Part shown: in pieces, positions 35,964-44,478 of the stretch
Position numbering within the stretch: the stretch's first letter is position 1
How the letters are laid out: each line of letters begins with the position of its first letter
Notes under the pieces: generated by a model
Databases searched by the model: none
The model's input: the letters and a program-made list of their open reading frames with translations, nothing else
What the model was told of the DNA's origin: nothing
Translations under genes and position numbers: made by a program
Assembly: GCF_012927345.1 (NCBI RefSeq)
Contig: NZ_JABBGJ010000030.1
Coordinates: forward strand, 1-64,000
Length of the DNA: 64,000 nucleotides
Direction: 5' to 3'
DNA from: Paraburkholderia polaris
GTDB lineage: Bacteria; Pseudomonadota; Gammaproteobacteria; Burkholderiales; Burkholderiaceae

Positions 35964-37304
35964 ATGGGAACGAACGATTCCGCCTTCTGGCACCCGATGC
36001 AGCACCCAGCCGAAATGCAGCAGCGCGAGCCGATCCGTATCGTGCGCGGCGACGGCTGCTATGTGTTCGACGATCGCGGCAACAAGCTCGTCGACGGTGT
36101 GGCCGGTCTCTGGAATGTCAACGTCGGCCACAACCGGCGTGAAGTGAAGGACGCGATTGTGCGTCAGTTGGACGAACTCGAATACTTCCAGCTCTTCGAC
36201 GGTATTTCACATCCGCGCGCCGAGGAATTGTCGAAGGTATTGATCGAAATGCTCGAACCGGAAGGCATGCGCCGCGTGATCTATAGCTCAGGCGGCTCGG
36301 ACGCGGTCGAATCCGCGTTGAAGCTCGCGCGTCAGTACTGGAAGCTGAAAGGCGAAGCGGACCGCACCAAATTCATTTCACTGAAGCAGGGCTATCACGG
36401 CACGCACTTTGGCGGCGCGTCGGTGAACGGCAACACTGCATTCCGGCGCAATTACGAGCCGAATCTGCCGGGCTGTTTTCATGTGGAAACGCCGTGGCTC
36501 TATCGCAATCCGTTCACGCAGGATCCCGCCGAGCTCGGCCGGATTTGTGCCGAGATGCTGGAACGCGAGATCGTTTTCCAAAGCCCCGACACGATTGCCG
36601 CGTTCATCGCTGAACCGGTGCAAGGCGCGGGCGGCGTGATCGTGCCGCCGGAAAACTACTGGCCGCTGATTCGTGAAGTGTGCGACAAGTACGGCATTCT
36701 GCTGATCGCCGACGAAATCGTCACGGGCTTTGGCCGCACCGGCAGCATGTTCGGCAGTCGCGGTTGGGGCGTCAAGCCCGACATCATGTGCTTCGCGAAG
36801 GGCATTTCTTCCGGCTACATTCCGCTTGGCGCGACCGCGTTCAACGAGCGTATCGAGCAGGCCTTCATGAGCAACGCGAATTTCACCGGCGCGTTGATGC
36901 ACGGGTATACCTATGCGGGGCATCCGGTTGCGTGCGCAGCGGCGCTGGCCAATCTGAAGATCGTCAAGGACGAGAACCTGCCTGCCAACGCCGCGCAGCA
37001 GGGCGCACATCTGCTCGAAGCGCTGCGTCCGTTCACCGAGCGCTACGCGGCGGTGGGCGACGTGCGCGGCAAGGGTCTGATGGTCGCGCTCGATCTGGTG
37101 AAGTCGAAGCAAACCCGCGAGCCGATCGATCCGACTTCGGGCTATGCCAACGCAGTGGCCGAAGTGGCGCGCGCGCACGGTGCACTGGTGCGGCCAGTCG
37201 GCACGAAAATCATCCTGTCGCCGCCGCTGGTGGTCGAATCGGCGCAGCTCGATGCGCTCGTCGGCGCATTGGCTGCGGGCTTCGATGAAGTGAAATTTGC
37301 ATAA
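35964..37304 (+). CDS. Class III (omega) aminotransferase
   Basis: A 446-aa PLP enzyme that moves an amino group from an amine or omega-amino acid to pyruvate or another keto acid, leaving an aldehyde. Motifs: YSSGGSDAVESALKLARQY, YHGTHFGG, AEPVQGAGGVIVPPENYW, LIADEIVTGFGRTG (PLP Asp) and CFAKGISSGYIPLGA (PLP Lys, ~280). It starts 66 bases after the aldehyde dehydrogenase, the usual partner for the aldehyde produced. Amine versus beta-amino acid specificity is not visible. Confidence 0.9.
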   Translation: MGTNDSAFWHPMQHPAEMQQREPIRIVRGDGCYVFDDRGNKLVDGVAGLWNVNVGHNRREVKDAIVRQLDELEYFQLFDGISHPRAEELSKVLIEMLEPEGMRRVIYSSGGSDAVESALKLARQYWKLKGEADRTKFISLKQGYHGTHFGGASVNGNTAFRRNYEPNLPGCFHVETPWLYRNPFTQDPAELGRICAEMLEREIVFQSPDTIAAFIAEPVQGAGGVIVPPENYWPLIREVCDKYGILLIADEIVTGFGRTGSMFGSRGWGVKPDIMCFAKGISSGYIPLGATAFNERIEQAFMSNANFTGALMHGYTYAGHPVACAAALANLKIVKDENLPANAAQQGAHLLEALRPFTERYAAVGDVRGKGLMVALDLVKSKQTREPIDPTSGYANAVAEVARAHGALVRPVGTKIILSPPLVVESAQLDALVGALAAGFDEVKFA

Positions 37305-37325
37305 TTGACTTGGTCAAGTGTTGAG

Positions 37326-37371
37326 GCGCGCTGCAGAATGCACAGGTGCATTCCGGGTTGGGGCAGCGCGC
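37326..37371. terminator. Nested double stem-loop after the aminotransferase gene
   Basis: Outer stem GCGCGCTGC (37326-37334) with GCAGCGCGC (37363-37371). Inner stem GAATGCAC (37336-37343) with GTGCATTC (37346-37353), 2-base loop. Nine unpaired bases separate the stems on the 3' side. It begins 22 bases after the stop. A T-run (ttttttatat) occurs only ~35 bases later. The rest of the 265-base gap before the AraC gene shows no gene. Confidence 0.5.
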
Positions 37372-37569
37372 GGTGAAATTGAATCCGTGGAAGTGTCGTG
37401 GCTTTTTTATATCGAGCCGCATCCGCCAGCCTGGAATAATATGCTTCTTCAATTTGCAGAGAGAGGCGCCGCGAGCCGCGGTCTTTGTCTGCATCCAGGT
37501 TGGCGTCCGCTACAACAGGCCGGGCCGTCATCGCATGAATGCAGCCTGTTCTGAGTAGGCGGAGGAGAC

Positions 37570-38511
37570 ATGGACTTCCGGATCAGCACGCTTGCCGACG
37601 TGCACGATCATTCGCTCGCGGTGAGCGGCTGGGAGCAGGTTTATCGTCAGATGACGCCGGGCCGCTTCCAGAGCACGCTCGTGCAGGCGAGTTCGAACGA
37701 CTTTCATTTCTTTCGCGAAACCACCAATCGCCGTGTGGCGCAGCATGGCGTGTCGCCGGCCGGTCTCGCTTCGATCGCGCTGCCGCTGTATGCGCCGCTC
37801 GTCGGCACGTTTCAGGGGCGGCGCGTGGAGGGTTACGCGCTGCTGCTGCTCGGCGCGGGTGAGGAGTTTCGCTTCTACACGCCGGAGTCGATGCACTATG
37901 CCGGCATCAGCGTCTCGGCCGAAATGATGGACGACCTGCTGGGCGTGACGGTGGGCGAGCACGCCAGCCGTCAGGTGAAAGGCGGCGTGCTCGCGCTTTC
38001 CGACGAACAGGGCGGGATGCTGCGTGAGCGGCTCGCGCCCTTTCTCGACTCCGCCGAGCGCAATACTGCCGCGTTCGCGCATCCGGCCGCGACCAAAGTA
38101 TTCCGCGATGAAATGATCAGCGTCCTGCTCGGCCTGATCGAAAACGCGTCGCAGACGCCGCCGCGAGACCTCACGCACACCACGTACAGCGACATCGTGC
38201 GGCGTTGCGAGCGCATCCTGCAAGACAACGCTGAACAACCGATCACCGTGCTCGATCTGTGCCGCGCGCTGCGGTGTAGTCGCCGAACGTTGCAAACCGG
38301 TTTCCAGCGTGTCGCCAACGTGACGCCTGTTGAATACCTGCGCTCGATCCGGCTCAATGCCGTGCATCGACTGTTACGCATGACGAGCGCGGAAGAACTC
38401 CTGATCGGCGATGCCGCTTACCGCTGGGGCTTCACGCACCTTGGCTATTTCGCCCGCGAATATCGTGACCTGTTCGGCGAATTGCCTTCGCAAACGCCGC
38501 GGTTGAGTTAG
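37570..38511 (+). CDS. AraC-family regulator (EutR-like)
   Basis: A 313-aa regulator. The N-terminal sensing part (VHDHSLAVSGWEQVYRQMTPGRFQSTL, FRETTNRRVAQHG) resembles the ethanolamine regulator EutR. The C-terminal AraC double helix-turn-helix is clear (LCRALRCSRRTLQTGFQRV, TPVEYLRSIRLNAVHRLL, WGFTHLGYFAREYRDLFGELPS). The EutR likeness suggests an amine or amine-derived inducer. It lies between the aminotransferase and the permease, both of which it may control. Confidence 0.87.
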   Translation: MDFRISTLADVHDHSLAVSGWEQVYRQMTPGRFQSTLVQASSNDFHFFRETTNRRVAQHGVSPAGLASIALPLYAPLVGTFQGRRVEGYALLLLGAGEEFRFYTPESMHYAGISVSAEMMDDLLGVTVGEHASRQVKGGVLALSDEQGGMLRERLAPFLDSAERNTAAFAHPAATKVFRDEMISVLLGLIENASQTPPRDLTHTTYSDIVRRCERILQDNAEQPITVLDLCRALRCSRRTLQTGFQRVANVTPVEYLRSIRLNAVHRLLRMTSAEELLIGDAAYRWGFTHLGYFAREYRDLFGELPSQTPRLS

Positions 38512-38823
38512 CGCCCAACGCGCGTTTTCAGGGCCGTCTGGGTGGGTGGTCCTGATTGTCCGACTCTCTGCCTGATCCTTACCCTTACCCATGAACGGTT
38601 CCCGCTCGCGGGCGTGCTTGCGCGCGTCCCGCCTGATCTTTCACGTCCGCATTCGATGCCTTGGTTGTTTGCATGAGCGGCGCCCAGGCGTAAACCCAAG
38701 TTCATGCTGCCTTGCCGATTTGTGCTCCCGCTCGGCATTTTTGATTTTCTACAGTGCATCAACACTTGCACTGCGCCCGACCTCGTCGTGATGCAGACGA
38801 AAGAAAATCCAGGAGCCAAAACT
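38512..38823. promoter_or_regulatory. Upstream region of the permease gene, no gene seen
   Basis: 312 bases between the AraC gene and the permease. I see only a strong ribosome site (CAGGAG, about 8 bases before ATG 38824) and short GC-rich dyads. No reliable promoter could be assigned; a site for the AraC regulator is likely but not recognisable. Confidence 0.4.
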
Positions 38824-40272
38824 ATGAGCGTCGTCGCTGAACCGTCACCGTCTACCGAGTTGCGCAAGGGGGCGTTGGGACTGGGCTTCATCATCTTCTT
38901 CGTGATCTCGGCAGCCGGTCCGCTGGTGGCGATCGCAGGCGGCTTTCCAATTGGCATCATGCTCGGCAACGGCGCAGGCACACCGGCCTTGTTGGTCGCC
39001 ACCGTGGTGATCCTGTTGATGTTTTCCGCCGGCTATACGGCCATGTCGCGGCACGTGACCAACGCAGGCGGCTTCTATGCGTTCACGGCTCGCGGTCTCG
39101 GTGGTACTGCGGGCGGCGCTGCGGCATTAATCGCACTGCTCGGCTACAACACGATGCAGATCGGGTTGTACGGCATGTTCGGCGCGGTGGCCTCGGGCTT
39201 CCTGAGCGCACACTTCAACCTCAACACGCCGTGGTGGATCTGCTCGCTCGCTGCGATGGCCAGCATCGGCGTGTTCGGCTACCGGCAGATCGATCTGTCC
39301 GCAAAGGTGCTTTCGCTGCTGGTGTTTGGCGAATACATCGTCGTGTTGATCCTCGATCTGGCCATTCTGAAGAGCGGCGGCGATAGCGGCATCAACGCAG
39401 CTTCGTTCACGCCGCACACTTTCATGAGCGGCACGCCCGCGATCGGCTTCCTGTTCTGTTTCGCCAGCTTCATTGGTTTCGAAGCGACCACGATCTATAG
39501 CGAAGAGGCGAAAGACCCGCAGCGCACGGTGCCGTTGGCGACCTACATTTCGGTGCTGCTGATCGGCGTGTTCTATGCGTTCTCCGCGTGGTGCATGGTG
39601 ATCGGCGCGGGTGGCGACAAGATCGTCAAGACGCTTACAGCATTAAACGATCCGACCACGTTCCTCTACACGCTCTCCGATCACTACGCCAACAAGACGC
39701 TGACCGCGGCGATGAGCGTGCTGTTCATCACGAGCGTGTATGCGGGCTTGCTGGCTTTTCACAATTCGGCGTCGCGCTATTTCTTCGCAACCGGCCGTGA
39801 GGGTTTGCTGCCACAAGCGCTCGGACGCACGCATCGTGTGCATTGCAGTCCGCATATCGGCTCTCTTTTGCAAACGGCGGTGGCCGCGATTGTTGTAACG
39901 GTGTTCATCGTCGCGCATGCGGATCCGGTTCTGACACTGTTCTCATGGCTCACGAATGTGGCGACGCTTTGCATCATCGCCTTGATGGCGCTTTCATCGG
40001 CGGCTGTGGTCGTATTTTTCAGGCGTATCGGCCGTGACGACGCGGGCGTGATGCGCGTGGGCGTGTTGCCGGTGCTGTCGGGTCTTGCTCTCGCCGTTGT
40101 GCTGGTGCTGGCCATCGTGAATTTCCCGCTGCTGACCGGTGCGGGCGTGGGCGTGTCGTACGCGTTGACCGCATTGCTGCCGCTCTTCGCGGTGGCGGGC
40201 GTACTCGCGGCGAAGAAGCTCAGGCAGCGCGACCGCAGCGCGTTCGAGCGGCTAGGGCGTTCCAGGTTGTAA
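38824..40272 (+). CDS. APC-family amino acid/amine permease
   Basis: A 482-aa inner-membrane permease with about twelve helices. The first half has the APC signature (ISAAGPLVAIAGGFPIGIMLGNGAG), and FASFIGFEATTIYSEEAKDPQRTVPLATYISV holds the conserved family loop. It ends with a short basic tail. APC carriers take up amino acids or amines. Given the aminotransferase, EutR-like regulator and sulfatase around it, an amine is a reasonable guess. Confidence 0.9.
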   Translation: MSVVAEPSPSTELRKGALGLGFIIFFVISAAGPLVAIAGGFPIGIMLGNGAGTPALLVATVVILLMFSAGYTAMSRHVTNAGGFYAFTARGLGGTAGGAAALIALLGYNTMQIGLYGMFGAVASGFLSAHFNLNTPWWICSLAAMASIGVFGYRQIDLSAKVLSLLVFGEYIVVLILDLAILKSGGDSGINAASFTPHTFMSGTPAIGFLFCFASFIGFEATTIYSEEAKDPQRTVPLATYISVLLIGVFYAFSAWCMVIGAGGDKIVKTLTALNDPTTFLYTLSDHYANKTLTAAMSVLFITSVYAGLLAFHNSASRYFFATGREGLLPQALGRTHRVHCSPHIGSLLQTAVAAIVVTVFIVAHADPVLTLFSWLTNVATLCIIALMALSSAAVVVFFRRIGRDDAGVMRVGVLPVLSGLALAVVLVLAIVNFPLLTGAGVGVSYALTALLPLFAVAGVLAAKKLRQRDRSAFERLGRSRL

Positions 40273-40345
40273 AGCGCTTCGCTAAAGCGTTGCGACAACA
40301 AGACTTGATTCGAGGTTAAGAAGACATCGCGGAAATGGAGATCAA

Positions 40346-42070
40346 ATGAGCTTTCGTACCATCCTTGCAACAACGTTCGTAGGCGGCGCGTGCACTGTCA
40401 TGATGCCACTCGCGCAGGCAGCGGACGCGGCGGCCGTGACCACCGCGGCATCCGCACCGGTTGCTGCGTCCGGCGCGCGTCCCAATGTGCTGCTGATCGT
40501 CGCTGACGATGTCGGCCGCTCGGATATCGGCGCATTCGGCAGCGAAATCGCCACGCCAAATCTCGATGCGCTGGCCGCGCGTGGCCGCCTGCTCGACACG
40601 ATGTACGTCGCGCCGACCTGTTCGCCGACCCGTTCGATGCTGCTCTCCGGCATGGACAATCACCTGGCTGGCGTCGGCAATATGGCGGAGATGATCACGC
40701 CACATCTGACGCCCGAAGAGGTCAACCATCCCGGCTACGAAGGCGGCTTGAATCAGCGTGTGGCAGCGTTGCCGGAGATCATGAAAGACGCCGGCTACTG
40801 GACCGTGATGGCCGGCAAATGGCATCTGGGCGGCAGCGACGGCATGCGTCCCGACCAGCGTGGTTTCGAACGCTCCTATGCGTTGATGAACGGCGGCGCG
40901 TCGCATTTCAGGCAGAAGGTGATGACGATCACGTCGGATGCGCCGGAGCCGACCTATCGCGAGAACGGCAAGAAGATCGACCTGCCTGCCGACTTCTATT
41001 CATCGCGCACGTACACCGACAAGCTGATTGCCTATTTGCAGGATTCGCAGCGTGGCGGTAGGCCGTTCTTCGCGTACGCGGCCTATACGGCGGCGCATTT
41101 GCCGTTGCAAGCCCCTGACGATGAATTGCAAAAGGTGCGCGGCCAGTACGACGTCGGCTATGACGTGATTGCGCAGCGCCGCATTGACAAGATGAAGCGC
41201 CTCGGTCTCGTGCCGAGCGACGCGAAGCCCGCGCCGCTGCCGGAAGGCACGAAACCGTGGAGCGCCCTGAGCGCCGACGAAAAAGCGCGTTCGGCCCGCA
41301 CGATGGAAGCCTACGCGGCGCTGGTGGCCGATTTCGATCGTAATGTCGGCCGCCTGATCGATTACCTGAAGGCGAGCGGCCAGTATGACAACACGCTGAT
41401 CGTGTTCCTGTCGGACAACGGCCCGGAAGGCAACAAATGGGACGAGGATAGCGGCAACGCCACGTGGATCGCGCAGACCTTTGACAACTCGCTCGAGAAC
41501 ATCGGCCGCGCCAATTCGTTCGTGTTCGAGGGACCGGCGTGGGGACAGGTGAGCGCACAACCATTCCGGCTCTTCAAGGCGTACACCAATGAAGGCGGGA
41601 TCCGCTCGCCGGCCTTCGTGTCGTTCCCCGGGCACGTGCAACCCGGCAAGAGCGAACAGGTGCTCACCGTCAAGGATCTGACGCCGACCATTCTCGACTT
41701 CGCCAATATCAGGCAGCCCGGTATCGAATTCCACGGCCACACCGTGCTGCCGATGCAGGGCATGTCGATGAAACCGTATCTGACCGGCGAGCGCAAACGC
41801 GTGCATGTGGACGACTACGTGTACGGCATGGAGCTGATGGGGCGTAACGCGCTGCGCAAGGGCAACTGGAAGCTGGTTTATTCCTACGACAACGGCAAGG
41901 GTCACTGGCAACTGTACGACCTCGCGCACGACCGGGCCGAGCTGCACGATCTTTCCGCGAAGCGTCCTGAAGTACTCGAGCAGATGCTGACCGAGTGGGC
42001 GCAATACGTGCAGCAGAACAATGTCGTCGAGACGTGGCGCGATACGTCTTACCCGCGCATGGATTACTGA
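40346..42070 (+). CDS. Exported arylsulfatase (AtsA type)
   Basis: It hydrolyses sulfate esters, releasing sulfate and an alcohol or phenol. The 574-aa product has a signal peptide (ILATTFVGGACTVMMPLAQA-AD). The S1 sulfatase core follows: NVLLIVADDVGRSDIGAFG (metal Asp pair), TCSPTRSMLLSG with Cys92 to be converted to formylglycine, MAGKWHLGG and FLSDNGPEGNKW. The layout is close to Pseudomonas AtsA (EIATPNLDALAARG, GYEGGLNQRVAALPE), but that enzyme lacks a signal peptide. CxPxR needs a formylglycine-generating enzyme in aerobes, and the next gene encodes one 11 bases downstream. Confidence 0.93.
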   Translation: MSFRTILATTFVGGACTVMMPLAQAADAAAVTTAASAPVAASGARPNVLLIVADDVGRSDIGAFGSEIATPNLDALAARGRLLDTMYVAPTCSPTRSMLLSGMDNHLAGVGNMAEMITPHLTPEEVNHPGYEGGLNQRVAALPEIMKDAGYWTVMAGKWHLGGSDGMRPDQRGFERSYALMNGGASHFRQKVMTITSDAPEPTYRENGKKIDLPADFYSSRTYTDKLIAYLQDSQRGGRPFFAYAAYTAAHLPLQAPDDELQKVRGQYDVGYDVIAQRRIDKMKRLGLVPSDAKPAPLPEGTKPWSALSADEKARSARTMEAYAALVADFDRNVGRLIDYLKASGQYDNTLIVFLSDNGPEGNKWDEDSGNATWIAQTFDNSLENIGRANSFVFEGPAWGQVSAQPFRLFKAYTNEGGIRSPAFVSFPGHVQPGKSEQVLTVKDLTPTILDFANIRQPGIEFHGHTVLPMQGMSMKPYLTGERKRVHVDDYVYGMELMGRNALRKGNWKLVYSYDNGKGHWQLYDLAHDRAELHDLSAKRPEVLEQMLTEWAQYVQQNNVVETWRDTSYPRMDY

Positions 42071-42081
42071 GGAGTGTCGGC

Positions 42082-43158
42082 ATGAGCATGCACATCCGGA
42101 GATCGATCGTGCGGTATGGGGCAACGGTTGCGTGCGTCGTGATGACTCAGGCGGCGCTGGTGGGCACGGTGGCAGGCAGCACGGCACCGCAAGCTGTGCC
42201 GCTCGGCAACGTGCAGGGGTGCAAGGCGTTCAATGGGTTGCCACCGGCATCGGAAGCGAGCGATCAGGTGCGTGTGCCGGCAGGCAGCTTCGTGATGGGT
42301 TCGGACGGCGACTATCCGGAGGAAGCGCCTGCACACAGCGTAAAAGTGGGCAGTTTCATGATCGATCGCTACGACGTGACGAACGCGGAGTTTGCCCGCT
42401 TCGTTGCGGCGACGGGGTACAGGACTTTGGCCGAACGCGGACTCGATGCGAAGCGCTATCCGTCATTGCCGATAGAGATGACGCGCCCCGGCTCGACGGT
42501 TTTTCTGCCGCCGAAGGACCTGCTGGTCGGCGCGATGCAGTGGTGGCATTTCGTGCCGGGCGCCGACTGGCGGCATCCCACCGGGCCCGGCAGTTCGATC
42601 GACGGACTCGGCAATCATCCGGTCGTGCACATCGCGTATGAAGATGCGCTGGCTTACGCGAAGTGGCGCGGCCGCGATCTGCCGACCGAAGCCGAGTACG
42701 AGTACGCCGCGCGCGGCGGTACGTCCACCACTTATCCGTGGGGCGACACCTTCGCGATCCGTTCGAAGATGATGGCCAACACCTGGCAGGGCGCCTTTCC
42801 GTTTCAGAACACCGCGAAAGATGGCTTTGTTTCGACCTCGCCGGTCGGCTGCTTTCCAGCCAACGGCTATGGGTTATACGACATGGTCGGCAATGTCTGG
42901 CAATGGGTGAAGGACCCGTGGCAGCAGAACCATGCGCAACAGGCGAGCGAGCCGCCGCCGAACCCGAACGTCGATCTCGAGGACGCGCTGGTGGCGAAGG
43001 CGCGCAGCACGGAGCTCGGCACCATTAAAGGCGGCTCGTTTCTCTGTTCACCGATCTATTGCAAACGCTACCGGCCGAGCGCGCGCCATGCGCAGGACGT
43101 GACGATGGGCACCAACCACATCGGCTTTCGTACGGTGCTGAGATTGCCTGGGTCATAG
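42082..43158 (+). CDS. Formylglycine-generating enzyme (sulfatase-modifying), with signal peptide
   Basis: FGE oxidises the active-site cysteine of sulfatases to formylglycine. The 358-aa product has an FGE-sulfatase domain: VRVPAGSFVMGSDGDYPEE, DRYDVTNAEFARFVAATGY, LPTEAEYEYAARGG, YPWGD and GNVWQWVKDPW. GGSFLC...YC carries the two copper-binding cysteines (Cys322 and Cys327), spaced as in known FGEs, then RYRPSARH. The N-terminus (RRSIVRYGATVACVVMTQAALVGTVAG) looks like a signal peptide, which would place it in the periplasm with its sulfatase. A GGAG site precedes ATG 42082. Confidence 0.93.
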   Translation: MSMHIRRSIVRYGATVACVVMTQAALVGTVAGSTAPQAVPLGNVQGCKAFNGLPPASEASDQVRVPAGSFVMGSDGDYPEEAPAHSVKVGSFMIDRYDVTNAEFARFVAATGYRTLAERGLDAKRYPSLPIEMTRPGSTVFLPPKDLLVGAMQWWHFVPGADWRHPTGPGSSIDGLGNHPVVHIAYEDALAYAKWRGRDLPTEAEYEYAARGGTSTTYPWGDTFAIRSKMMANTWQGAFPFQNTAKDGFVSTSPVGCFPANGYGLYDMVGNVWQWVKDPWQQNHAQQASEPPPNPNVDLEDALVAKARSTELGTIKGGSFLCSPIYCKRYRPSARHAQDVTMGTNHIGFRTVLRLPGS

Positions 43159-43215
43159 GCGCACCTGCGTTGGCGCCATCCGCAAAAAACTGATCACCTG
43201 GATTTGGAGAGTACT

Positions 43216-44385
43216 TTGAAATCACGAGAAAAGGCCGTGAGGATGACGCTCGTCGCTGCGTCCTGTGTCTGGTTGTTCGGTGTGCCGTTCGCCGCTCATG
43301 CGCAAAGCCGTGTGACTTTAAGCGGCATTATCGATGCGGGCATCCTGTACGCGAACAATAGCGGTGGCCATGCCGACTGGTCGACGACTAGCGGGCAACT
43401 GACAGCGTCGCGCTGGATCATGACCGGCAGCGAAGACCTGGGTGGCGGATCGCATGCGATCTTTCGCCTGATGAGTCCGTTCAATGTGCAGAACGGGCAC
43501 GGCACGGGTCGCGCGTTCAACGTCGCGTACGTGGGTCTCGCCGACGATCGCTTCGGCACGGTGACGGTGGGCCGGCAATGGGACACGACGATTGACACGG
43601 TCTCGGGTTTTGCGAGCAACGAAACATGGGCCGGTTATATCGGCGCCCACGTCGGCGATGCGGATAACACCAATGCGAGCTTCAAGGTCAGCAACACTGT
43701 CAAATACGCGAGTCCGCAATTCGCTGGACTGAGCTTCGGCGCGACCTATGGTTTCAGCAATCAGGCCGCGGCCGCGGACGGTTCGTCGGGCTTTGCGAAC
43801 AATCGCATGATGAGCGCGGGCGCTGCTTATGCACGCGGACCGTTCGCGGCAGGCATCGGCTTTCTGCAAGCCGACCGGCCCGACGCGCAACCCGCCGGCG
43901 CATTGGGCGCGCCGGGTGCCGGCGTGTACGACGACTATGAGAATACATTTTCGGGCAGCATCGCCAGCACGGCGGGTGTGCAACGGCAGCGTATCTGGCT
44001 CGCCGGGGCTTCGTACCAGTTCTTCGGCGCGCTCACATTGGGCGGCATGTACTCGAAAACGCAGTATCGCTATCTGGACGCAACCGCGTTGACGCTCGAT
44101 AACTACGAGGCGAACCTGACGTGGCAGATTACGCCGGCCTGGGAAACAGGTGTGGCCTACATCCGTACCAGTGGACGCTATTCAGGCAGCGGCACGGGCG
44201 ACGCGGAACCGGGCTGGGATCAGATCAATCTCGGCACGGAGTACGCGATATCCAAGCGCACGACGCTCTATCTGATCGGCGTAGCGCAACAGGGGCGTCA
44301 TGCGGTAGCGCAGATTTATGGTGTGACGCCGTCGAGTACGCGCCGGCAACTGGTGGTGACGTCAGGCATCCAGCATCAGTTCTGA
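43216..44385 (+). CDS. Outer-membrane porin (OmpC-like)
   Basis: A ~389-aa porin. Signal peptide TLVAASCVWLFGVPFAAHA, then QSRVTLSGIIDAGILYANN, GSEDLGGGSHAIFRLMSPF, DDRFGTVTVGRQWD and a final QHQF strand. The start is uncertain. TTG 43216 has GGAGAG five bases upstream and gives a normal basic n-region; ATG 43243 is also possible. It follows the FGE gene by 57 bases, so it probably serves uptake of the sulfated substrate. Confidence 0.88.
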   Translation: MKSREKAVRMTLVAASCVWLFGVPFAAHAQSRVTLSGIIDAGILYANNSGGHADWSTTSGQLTASRWIMTGSEDLGGGSHAIFRLMSPFNVQNGHGTGRAFNVAYVGLADDRFGTVTVGRQWDTTIDTVSGFASNETWAGYIGAHVGDADNTNASFKVSNTVKYASPQFAGLSFGATYGFSNQAAAADGSSGFANNRMMSAGAAYARGPFAAGIGFLQADRPDAQPAGALGAPGAGVYDDYENTFSGSIASTAGVQRQRIWLAGASYQFFGALTLGGMYSKTQYRYLDATALTLDNYEANLTWQITPAWETGVAYIRTSGRYSGSGTGDAEPGWDQINLGTEYAISKRTTLYLIGVAQQGRHAVAQIYGVTPSSTRRQLVVTSGIQHQF

Positions 44386-44391
44386 TGAGGG

Positions 44392-44419
44392 GGCATGGCG
44401 CTGTTGTCGGCGCCGTGCC
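44392..44419. terminator. Bidirectional terminator-like stem-loop
   Basis: GGCATGGCGC and GCGCCGTGCC form a 10-bp stem (one G-T pair) with an 8-base loop between the convergent porin and D-serine-dehydratase-like genes. Confidence 0.5.
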
Positions 44420-44478
44420 GGCCTTTCATGGGTTTCGCCGGTGCCTCAGCAACCCGTCTGCCACCCGCGAGCAGCCCT

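Noticed and set aside
37318..37558. Possible small proteins in the aminotransferase-AraC gap
   Set aside because: They run through the nested hairpin, are cysteine- and arginine-rich without a ribosome site, and look like random open frames.
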